Shown: positions 55,977-64,000 of the stretch, one piece after another | How the letters are laid out: each line of letters starts with the position of its first letter | How positions within the stretch are numbered: position 1 is the stretch's first letter | NCBI RefSeq assembly: GCF_004337985.1 | Contig: NC_043742.1 | Span: 6,156,389 to 6,220,388, forward strand | Length of the DNA stretch: 64,000 nucleotides | Direction: 5' to 3' | Origin: Pyricularia pennisetigena | Taxonomy: Eukaryota > Ascomycota > Sordariomycetes > Magnaporthales > Pyriculariaceae | The notes under the pieces: generated by a model | The model's input: only the letters and a program-made list of their open reading frames with translations | Told to the model about the DNA's origin: nothing | The model's database searches: none | Made by a program: the position numbers and the translations under genes

Positions 55977-57101
55977 GCCATTTTTGACTATAGCGCCGGG
56001 CCGGCCGAGAGATCACGGCGCGTGTGATCAATGAAGGGGAAGTGAGCCGGCGCAAAAGCACTGCGGGCGTGCCGTTATCTTTTCAATTTCCCTTGCTCGT
56101 CTCAGGCGGGCGTTTGTCAGCCTTCCCCGGTATGGCACAGATGGAGAATGACTTCTTTTGGGAGGAGCGGCCTTGGTACTGTATAAGCCACAGTGCGAAC
56201 CTTTGCCGTCAGTCCAGAAACGGTTCACCCTTGCGTCTGTTCCCTTGCTATCATCAACATCTTCTTATAATACTACTGTGTGTGTTCTTACCCAAACTTG
56301 CCTATCGAAAACACTGTTAGGATCGAGACGATTCTAGGAATACAACGACAAAACTTGACACCATCAATCTAGCCCCAGCACCATTGAGAACGATGGGCTG
56401 ATAGGCTTGAAGTGATCGGGCTCTGGGCTACTTCAGTATGGTATGACAGGCTCCCGCTCTTTGCGTGTGGCATCGACGATACACGGACTGACGCACCTTC
56501 CACACTTTGAGATAGGAGTCGCAAAGGCCTTGGGTCGACATGTGCCTAAAAAATTAAAGACGATGTTATTAGCCAGGTTAATTTTATTCTTTTGACCTAA
56601 GAGCTTGACACATATCCGATAAGTCCACATTGGGAACCTAATCACTTCTTACCTGCTACTTGCATACATGACATTATGTAATGTGTATGTTCTCAATGTC
56701 AGCTCTGAATACATGTACTCCTCATTTTGATCAGCGAATCATGTTGTTTTTATAACGTGGCACTCGAACAAGATCAGAGAGAGTCAATCAGCCACGTAAA
56801 GACTTCATTTACGAACAAAGAGGAATTGCGGCAGCCGTCTATCACCAGCACCTTGGCTGTCTATAAACGCTACAAAAAACCTTTGCTTTTTTGCCCTCTG
56901 GGAAAGGCCCAATTAATTGCACCAAAAATTCCCCTCAGACACTATCGCCTGCCAGGATCAAATCAGGCCTCCAAGAAAAAGAAAATGTGATGTTCAGTGT
57001 ATGTAGCTTTTGCAAACATGGTAAAGTAAGTCAAGACAGAAATGAAAAAAAAGAAAAGAAACAAACTTGTAATTACACAAAACCCCCCCGAGGGCTCCTA
57101 T
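55977..57101. other. Intergenic region, no gene seen
   Basis: 3' flank of the GMC gene on the right, including an A-rich tract (57042-57062). No coding-like frame. Confidence 0.55.
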
Positions 57102-59114
57102 CTACTTCTTGCCCGCCAAAATCTCAGCCGCAATCTTCTCGGCCAACACATAGACGGTACTCTGCGGGTGGCCAGGAGGCAGCAGGGCAAAGCTGCTCGC
57201 GTCGACGACCCTCAGGCCCGTGACGCCAATCACGCTGGCGCTGCCGTCGACGACGGCGTTGGGGTCGTCCCGCCTGCCCATCCGGCAGGTGCAGGCGGCG
57301 TGCCAGACGGTCATGACCGTGTCCCTTATGGTCTGGAGCAGCTGCTCGTCGGTCTGGACGGCCGGGCCGGGAAAGTACTCGACGGGGTCGGCCAGGACGC
57401 CGCGCATGGCGTCGCTCGCAAACGCGGCGCGCAGCCGCTTGTACACGGCCACCGCCACGCTCTGGTCCGTCGGGTCCGTCAGCCAGCCCGGGTCGATCAG
57501 CGGCAGGTCGTTGGGGCTGGCCGACTTGAGCGTCACGGTGCCCCTCGACAGCGGGGCGACGAGCGCGCCCAGGATGGTTGCGTACTGATAGCCGTCTTTG
57601 GGCTGGGCCGTGAACAGGTTGTTGAAGTTGCCGATGTAGCCCGGGGCAGAGAGGTACTCGATCTCGGGCCAGTCGGCTGGGAACTCGGAGTCCAGAACCG
57701 AGGTGGCGTTGGCGGTGAGCAGGTTCCTGGGCGTCTTTTCCCAGCCGAGAAAGTCGGCCACCGGGTTTGTCAGCGGTCCTTGCTTGTGCATCGTGTAGGG
57801 CCCGGCGAACTGAGCACCCGTGTATAGGACGTCGTTGGACAGGCGGGTCAGAGTCTGGACGTTGACCCGGTACGATGGGCCAAAGAAGACGTGGTCCTCC
57901 ATCCCCTGTCCGACACCAGGCCTCTCCGCAACGATTGGGATGTTGAACTTCTCCAGCTGATCTCGCGGACCAACACCGGAGAGCATGAGCAGCTGGGGAC
58001 TCTGAAAGGCCCCCGCCGAGAGAATGACCTCTTTGCGCGCTGACAGGGTGTATTTGGTCAGGCTGCCCATTCCAAGGGCATTGGCGACCTGAGATTGCAC
58101 CTCGACGCCCGTGGCCTTCTTGGAGGAGTCGAAAATGACCTTGCGGGCTTTGGTCATCGAATAGACCTTGAGGTTGGATCTGCTAGCAGCCTCGTCCAGG
58201 TACGAGGTCTGGCTGGATTCGCGAGTCTGCTTGGCAGCGTTGATGGTGCTGGAGCAGTACTGGGCTCCCATCAGCTCGCCGCTGTTGAAGTCCTGGGTGG
58301 ACTTGATGCCAATCTCGTTCAGGGCCGGCTCCATCCAAGTGCTAAAGGGCTGGGCATAGTTTGCACTGGTCACGCGTAGAGGGCCACCAGATGATGAAAA
58401 AGCTTGAGCATTGTATTCGGCACTGGCGTTGGGGAATCTGCTTGCGCCGGGAGGGGTGAATGCCACCGATCTCTTGAAGTGTGGAAGTCTAGGTTTGTTC
58501 ACAGTCAGCTCACAGACCAGCTCTCAGACTGCCTTCTGAAGTCTACCCACATAAACGACAGAACGCTGATACAAGACCCAGGTGTAGATTACTGCTCCTG
58601 CTAACCGATGAGCAAAGTGCACTTACAACGCATCCCAGGTATAGCTATCATCACCGACAGCGCTCGCCCACTTCTGGTACGACTGCTTAGATCCGCGCTG
58701 GTAGATCATAAAGTTCCTCGCCGAGCTGCCACCAAAGCACTTGCCCCTCGCATAGTGGACCCGCCTCCCATTCGCGCCGGCCTGGGGCTCCGTCACAAAG
58801 TCCCAGTCGACGAGCGGGTTCGAGTCCTTGGGGTCCGAGCCGACGAACAAGGTGTCGCCCGCAGGCGTCGAGGCAATCAGCGGCTGCGTCACCTGGTAGT
58901 AGGCGCCGGCCTCCACGACGGCCACGCTGATGCTCTTGTCGGCGCTGAGACGGTTCGCGAGGACCAAGCCCGCGGTGCCGCCGCCGACGATCACATAGTC
59001 GAACTCGGCGTTGCCGCCTAGCTGCCGGCGGTGCTCCTCGTGCAGGGCCGGCGAGGCCGTGACCGCGGCTGCAAGCGCCGTCAGGGTAACTGCTACGAGT
59101 CTGTATGACGGCAT
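57102..59114 (-). CDS. Secreted GMC-family FAD oxidoreductase, 624 aa
   Basis: Flavin-dependent alcohol or sugar oxidase/dehydrogenase. ATG at 59114 with signal peptide (MPSYRLVAVTLTALAAAVTA). Exons 59114-58627 and 58488-57102 join in phase 2 to read WDALLPHFKRS. The FAD-binding start is FDYVIVGGGTAGLVLANRLS, with GxGxxG-type glycines at 44-49 and the Glu of VEAGAYY about 27 residues later. ARGKCFGGSSARNFM is GMC signature 1. LSAGAFQSPQLLMLSGVGP is signature 2. Near the C-terminus VWHAACTCRMG and PPGHPQSTVYVLAEKIA carry the catalytic His pair. The length fits aryl-alcohol oxidase, glucose oxidase and versicolorin-synthase-like members; the substrate cannot be read. No metabolic cluster partner is evident beyond the methyltransferase at 52.6 kb. 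Confidence 0.92.
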
Positions 59115-60178
59115 GATTGGAGAAATTGAGAGGGTTAGGAAAAAAAAAAAAAAAAACATACGCAGAAAGAAGCAATAGAAACTGGGATTTTGGAACCTGG
59201 AGAGACTGCCGCCGGGCTTGCTCTAAAAAGAAAACCCCTGGTCGTAGAAGAAAGGGAGGCTAGAACCGGAGCTTTTCTACAGTGTCTCTTAGTTCGCGCC
59301 TCCTTCAGGGCGACCTACAGATAAATCAAATTCAACTAGAATCACACTAGTGGTGCAAGGGGCTGGCTGTCGGCAGCTGCCCGTCATTAAATGACCAAAT
59401 TTGTGTCGTCGAAAGCAGAGCCAGGTCAACAGATCAGGGGGGAAGCGACTAGGAAAGCCAAAAAAAGAAAAAGAAAAATGATATTCACAAAGAATTGACA
59501 GAAAGGAAACAAGGAGCAATAGACAAGGAGTACCTGAAACAACCACTCACCTTGGTCCTTTGGCAGATTCGCTCATCGAAATGACACCGAATCATCCTCC
59601 GTAAACAGAACCGGTCATGGCGATCGGACTTCGTAATCTCTTTAGCGGCTAAAAAGTCGGAAAACGCACTTGAAAGTCGGACCGCATAACCTGACTGTTG
59701 TGAGGATTGCAATCGCAATTCAAAGGATATGTAAGTCCCACCTGAAGACAATTGCCCAGCGATACATACCTACAGGCAGACAACCCGAAGCAAGACTTGT
59801 CATGACGATGTTGGACACTAAATGGCACTTGGCAGTAAACAAATTAAAAATGCGACTATAAACTAGCCAAGACCATGGCTATACATGCGTTCGACATAAG
59901 GTAAAGAGAAAAGAAGAAAAAGAAAAAGCATAAAGATGCAGCACATAACTCCACCCAACAAAATCTAGACGGACATGAACCGTACCCGCGATCGTAAATA
60001 TAGTGCAGCAAGAAGATATACTTGAAAGATGAAAAGAGACAACCCAGCCTGACTGGCCTGTTACAAACCCAGATGTGACCAAAGGAGGCCCAAGGAAAGA
60101 TTCGAATTTTCAGGCAAATGAGGTGGCAGTGATATGGCTGGCCTATACGTCACCATTGTTCGATGTCACAACGTCGGT
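59115..60178. other. Intergenic region, no gene seen
   Basis: Promoter side of the GMC gene (A-run 59140-59156) and 3' flank of the GTPase gene. No coding-like frame. Confidence 0.55.
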
Positions 60179-62464
60179 TTAGGCGGTGGTGCTCTGCTCA
60201 CGGGAGCCCTCTTCCGCCGTTGAAGTGACAGCACCACCCTCATGCCCGGGGGCCGCCACGTCCTCGTCTGCAGGGCGACCCCCTAATGGGTGCTTGGGAT
60301 CATACCCGACGCTTTTGACAATACCCAGACCTTTGGTCCTGCCCTCACGGAACAACAGCCTGTCCCCGGGGGCGAGGTACTCGGGTCGCTGCACGAACCG
60401 GAATGCCACCTGGGCGCGGTCACCAGTTCGTATGAACGGCCGGTCGACGTCTATTATGGCGCACGTTTGCGAGACAGGACCCACATGTAGCATGGCCTGA
60501 TATTTCGTCTTGATGGTTGTCGCGTGAGACAGGATCAAGACTGAGTCGATAGACAAAGCTAGTGTTAGTTCAAGTCGCAACATGAAAAAAAAAAGCATCA
60601 CAGAGCTCATTCAACATTCAGCAAACGCACCTTCGGCGACAAACTCGCGATACACCTTGGGCGGCGCTTCACCCTCAATTTTCGGGAGAACGACCATGCC
60701 TTTACGGACGTCTTTGCGCTTTACTTTTTTGAGCGCAAATGACGCCGACTGCCCAGCAGAGGCCGCCGGCACGCCGATTCGTTTCCTCTCGATGGACCTG
60801 ATGCTGGTAGGTGTGAAATTGCCAAGGGAATCCGGCCCGACGAGAACCGAATCACCCGCGTGCACAATTCCGGATTTCACTATGCCGCTGACCACTGTTC
60901 CGACAAACGGTACCGAAAACGTGTCGTTGACGTGGAACTCGAACCGTGCCCCTTGGTCGTATCGTCCGTAGTGAGGCAGGATGTTGAGGAACATCCGGAC
61001 CAGGTCCAGGTTCTCTCCCGTGACATTGGATACTTGGAATATTGGGCATATCCTTTTGCTCACCAGCTGTGTCGCTGTGCTGACGCACTCTTCACGGTTC
61101 TTGATGAAAACGGGCACTTTCTGTGCTCCTGGGCTTTTGAGAATCCGGGTGATCTGCGTGATGGTTTGCTCCAGAATATTCCTAAATCAAGGTTAGTAAA
61201 ATTATGTACCAGCAAAGAGCGAGCCCAGTAACAAACTTACGGTGGGCAAATGTCGATTTTGGTAACAACCACGAGCACCGGGACATTCAGCGCAAGCGCA
61301 ATTCCCAGGTGCTCTTTACTCATGCCGATCAAGCCATTATTTGCTGCAACCATCAAGAGGCAGTAATTTGGCGAGCTGGACAGCATTCCAAACACTGTCG
61401 TCCTCAGATAACGCTCATGACCAGCAAGGTCTGTAAAAGTGATTACTTTGGCACTTCGTCGGCCGATTTCTTCCCACGATAGCTTGCCTGTCGTCGGCGC
61501 CAGTCGTGAGTCAGTATGCATTGTGTTGAGATGGCATGATCAGCAAACACCAGAACCACTTACGACCAGGCGTGTCACTAGTAATGACATTTCCTGTAGT
61601 GTCAAAGCCCATAATATCCATGCCGACAGACGAAGTCCGTCCCGTCTCGATCTCGTGCTTGTGGCGGAAGAGATTGACCCTTGCCCTTCCCCTGCCATCG
61701 TCCAGGTCGCCTTTTACCAGCACGCCCAGCATGGAACTTTTACCAGCGTCGACTGACGGCACATTCGCAAGTGTCAGCAAGACCTGTGTCCCCCTCCCTA
61801 ATCGGTGTCCCTCCACCCCTTGAAGCCGTCAAAACTCACCATTGCCAACAACTGCTATCCTCGTCTCAATGACCTGCTCCACCGTCGCCGGCGCCTGCCG
61901 GATCAAGACTTTACCGGTGCACTCCTTCTCCTTGCCGGTGCTGGACTCGGCCTCCAACGGCCCGCCGACGCCCTTGGTCAGCAGGAGCTGGCACTCGGCG
62001 CTCACCAACCTAGCCGTGGCCTGCAACCTGTCCAACGCCGTGTCCCACTCTGCCCTGGTCAGACGCAAGCTGCCGCCGCCACCGTCCTCGAAACCGAGCT
62101 CAAAGACGAACTCGCCGTGCTCCGTCACGATGCGAGCCCTCAGCACCTCGGCCAGCCGTGACAGCGAGGCCTTGTCGTCGGGCGCGCACAGCAGCAGGTC
62201 GCGCAGCCGGAGACGTGGCGCCGTCGTCTCGGAGAGGTTGAGGGCGTCGAGAAAGTCGTCGAGCTCGGCGTGGTACTCCGTGTCGTCCGTCTCGGCGATG
62301 CTGGGCTCGGTCGTCGAGCCTGTCGTCGTCGTCACCGTCGACGCCGTCACAGACGACGGGTAGCGGAGGGACTGCTGCTGCTCCACGTACTCGGCAAACT
62401 CGCTGAGGGCGGCCTCGCCGCGCCGCCGCTCGTGCGGAGGCTGTTTTATTGTTTTGCCAGACAT
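60179..62464 (-). CDS. GTPBP1/GTPBP2-like translational GTPase, 663 aa
   Basis: Cytosolic EF-Tu-like GTPase; the animal relatives act in ribosome-stall relief and mRNA decay. Five exons with matched phases: 62464-61840, 61752-61564, 61487-61241, 61181-60631 and 60558-60179. ATG at 62464. Residues 1-200 are the acidic, helical N-terminal extension typical of the family. G1 is GNVDAGKSS (207-215), assembled across intron 1. The region after it has [12 protein letters not shown] (switch I). G3 is TDLAGHERY, with a Leu in place of the usual T/P in DTAG/DxPG. G4 is TKID. Domain 2 includes [19 protein letters not shown]. Domain 3 has [11 protein letters not shown] and [20 protein letters not shown]. 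The C-terminus is Pro/Gly/Glu-rich. Confidence 0.9.
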
Positions 62465-63303
62465 TTTCACCGAGGTGTCCAGGTCACATCAGAATGTGTG
62501 GTTGGGTAATAACAGACTTGGGAACGCGCCGATCGATCTGAGTAGTGCTGAGCTGGATTTTAATGTATCAAGTTCTGCCGTCGTATTCGTAGAATCATCT
62601 CGTTCCTGATAGTGTACCAATGCGCAACAGCGAGAGATGTTAATTTGAAAACCATAAAAACATCAATCAAAGGTTGTACAAGCTTGTCCGACGTGATGAT
62701 ATATGAGCTTTGAAGCTCCCGAAGCTGAGTCGACAAATACACGGCAAGTCGAGTCAGAATAGAGCCTCCTTGGCTCATCGGTGTGACTAGTATGAGCTCC
62801 TTTAACCTGGGGGACAGGGGAGGGGCCGGGGCATTAGCGGAGGACTTGGGTCTTGGCGGCGCCACTCACCATATGACAGGTTCCTCACTAACTCCACAGC
62901 TGTATCGATAAGGAACAAGAGCTGCAGCAGTGACGTACGGACAAACATGGACAGTCACCGAAGCTTATAGAAACACTCGAGTCACCAACAAGCCCAACGC
63001 CAGAGGTGTGCACCATGAGCAGTAGTCTCATGAAACCAGCTATACCTGATTAAGAATATCTAATTATGTGTCTAAGAATACTAAAAGTCAACAATAATTG
63101 TTCCCTTGCCTCAATTGGCCAAGCCGCTGTGCCTCATCTTCTGGCTGTTTTTCCAAAAGCAAACCGGCTCAGCGCCTCGAACGTCATGATGTGACAAAGG
63201 TGGGTGGTCACAGCTTAATCGATATCAAATAGACCAGATAAAGGATTGGGTCTAAAGGCCGCCCAGACACAAAATGCCATGCACAGTACGCACCTCGCCA
63301 CAT
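62465..63303. other. Intergenic region with a possible small gene
   Basis: Promoter of the GTPase gene on the left. A minus-strand frame at 62560-62930 is described separately. Confidence 0.45.
62560..62930 (-). CDS. Possible small gene, N-terminus unresolved
   Basis: A minus-strand frame ends at 62560 and covers about 85 codons of ordinary-looking protein (LKELILVTPMSQGGSILTRL, QPLIDVFMVFKLTSLAVAHW). Upstream, a GTGAGT donor at 62869 and a CCCCCAG acceptor just before the LKEL codons would splice in phase to about 25 more codons (ALVPYRYSCGVSEEPVIW), but no ATG follows in that frame. Either a further 5' exon is missed or this is a decayed gene. Family unknown. Confidence 0.25.
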
Positions 63304-64000
63304 TTAAGCCCACTTGGCCAGCAGAGCCATCAGCCCTGCGCCGGCCGCAATACAACCAAACGCAAAGAGCTTGTAACGGAGCGAGGCCCGATCCATCTCA
63401 GGGTTGAAGATGAACTCGTGGGCCAGCAGCTCCACAAGACCCGTATAGATCAGGATTCCGCCGCTGATGGCGTTGCTGATACCCTCCACCATGTACCTGG
63501 TTGTCGGCGCCGCCTGGAGCGCATCCTTCACGCCCAGTCCGGCGGCGATGGCGATCGGCGTGGTCAAGCCGTACAGCACAGCGAACATCCAAGGAGTCCA
63601 GCGGCGCTTGTCAGCGGGCCACTCGAACGTGGCAAGCCGCGAGCCCAGGCCGAGCCCCTCAAAAGTCTGGTGGAAGACGAGGACGACAAAGAGAATGATG
63701 AACTCGGATGAAACAGCAAGCGTCAGACCGATGAAGATGGAGTGCAGGATGACGCCGGCCTCGAGAATAACGATCGATGTCATCTTGCCGGCAAAAGCCA
63801 GGTGAGAATCGCCCTCGCCATGAGCACGGCCGTGTCCCAAATGATCCTCGCCGCGGAGGTTAGACGGCATGCCACCGGCACTGGGGGCACCCGCCTCCTG
63901 GACGCCAGCGTCCGTCGTCTCCTTGTTCAAGCTGCCATGTTCCTCATCGCTCTTCTTTGATGCAGCGAGCGCCTCGCCGTGTCCGACCTCGTGGTTGCTC
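63304..64000 (-). CDS. ZIP-family zinc/iron transporter (N-terminus beyond window)
   Basis: Plasma-membrane or organelle divalent metal transporter of the Zrt/IRT type. The frame is open to the right edge; the C-terminus ends KLFAFGCIAAGAGLMALLAK and a short tail. The visible part starts in the cytosolic His-rich loop (HEVGHGE, then HLGHGRAHGEGDSH), which binds metal. Membrane helix IV carries ILHSIFIGLTLAVS (the ZIP H-S-xx-IG signature) and helix V carries HQTFEGLGLGSRL. Both contain the residues that line the binuclear metal site. Helices VI-VIII follow, including TTPIAIAAGLGV and NAISGGILIYTGLVELLAHE. No intron lies in the visible part. Fungal members are usually zinc-starvation induced, but the promoter is outside the window. 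Confidence 0.93.
   Translation of the reverse strand, partial: SNHEVGHGEALAASKKSDEEHGSLNKETTDAGVQEAGAPSAGGMPSNLRGEDHLGHGRAHGEGDSHLAFAGKMTSIVILEAGVILHSIFIGLTLAVSSEFIILFVVLVFHQTFEGLGLGSRLATFEWPADKRRWTPWMFAVLYGLTTPIAIAAGLGVKDALQAAPTTRYMVEGISNAISGGILIYTGLVELLAHEFIFNPEMDRASLRYKLFAFGCIAAGAGLMALLAKWA

Noticed and set aside
57042..57827. 261-codon plus-strand frame
   Set aside because: Antisense to the GMC oxidoreductase C-terminus, which has intact catalytic motifs.
52622..59114. Secondary-metabolite cluster (methyltransferase, PEBP, GMC oxidoreductase)
   Set aside because: No backbone synthase, P450, transporter or cluster regulator lies between or near them, and a tRNA gene and large gaps separate the genes.
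1..64000. CRISPR arrays, bacterial operons, 5S rRNA copies, intact DNA transposons or LTR pairs
   Set aside because: I looked for regularly spaced repeats, Shine-Dalgarno-linked genes, 5S motifs, transposase motifs and long terminal repeats and saw none.

Overview
The window is a gene-dense piece of nuclear genome from a filamentous ascomycete. The evidence is short spliceosomal introns (about 50-130 nt) with GTRNGT donors and CTRAY branch points, a Zn2Cys6 regulator, fungal-only families (a DUF8035-like protein, Utp8, a Cys-rich membrane protein), an Asp tRNA and an intron-containing Val tRNA, and A/T homopolymers in long intergenic stretches. Gene style and families fit Sordariomycetes. Magnaporthales is possible, but that is an inference. 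No rRNA, CRISPR array or intact transposon is visible. There is one 36-base assembly gap (51763-51798).

Layout. 0-1.7 kb: Zn2Cys6 transcription factor, cut by the left edge. 1.7-9.8 kb: gene-poor, with a SINE-like element, an arginine-rich orphan, a single-pass membrane protein with SPEPEKP repeats and tRNA-Asp. 9.8-12.1 kb: HExxH metalloprotease-like protein and a secreted endonuclease/exonuclease/phosphatase (EEP) protein. 12.1-14.2 kb: accessory stretch with a decayed coding remnant and a possible tiny secreted ORF. 14.2-20.1 kb: gag-like single gene and a four-BRCT Dpb11/Rad4/TopBP1 homologue. 20.6-20.9 kb: a coding remnant. 21.7-26.8 kb: GTP cyclohydrolase I with a probable GC-AG intron, then an intronless 1171-residue ORF joining four enzyme modules: methyltransferase, FAD oxidoreductase, phosphomevalonate-kinase-like P-loop enzyme and phosphoribosyltransferase. 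27.2-30.0 kb: DUF8035-like scaffold. 30-34.4 kb: no supported gene. 34.4-37.3 kb: Utp8-like. 37.9-41.8 kb: Elg1/ATAD5-like clamp unloader, divergent from Utp8. 42.2-44.1 kb: RS-rich membrane-anchored protein. 47.6-48.8 kb: Cys-rich type I membrane protein. 49.8-51.4 kb: double-chromodomain protein. 52.6-55.3 kb: class I methyltransferase and a secreted PEBP-like protein with a 10-nt micro-exon. 55.9 kb: tRNA-Val(CAC). 57.1-59.1 kb: secreted GMC oxidoreductase. 60.2-62.5 kb: GTPBP1-like GTPase. 63.3-64 kb: ZIP zinc transporter, cut by the right edge.

Most genes are unlinked housekeeping or chromatin functions: Dpb11-like and Elg1-like proteins in replication and damage response, Utp8 and the GTPBP1-like protein in RNA and translation, the chromodomain protein in chromatin. 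The standout is the four-module fusion at 23.25-26.77 kb. Its combination of folds has no function I recognise. Its modules could form a salvage or modification route for a base-like small molecule, but that is speculation from domain content.
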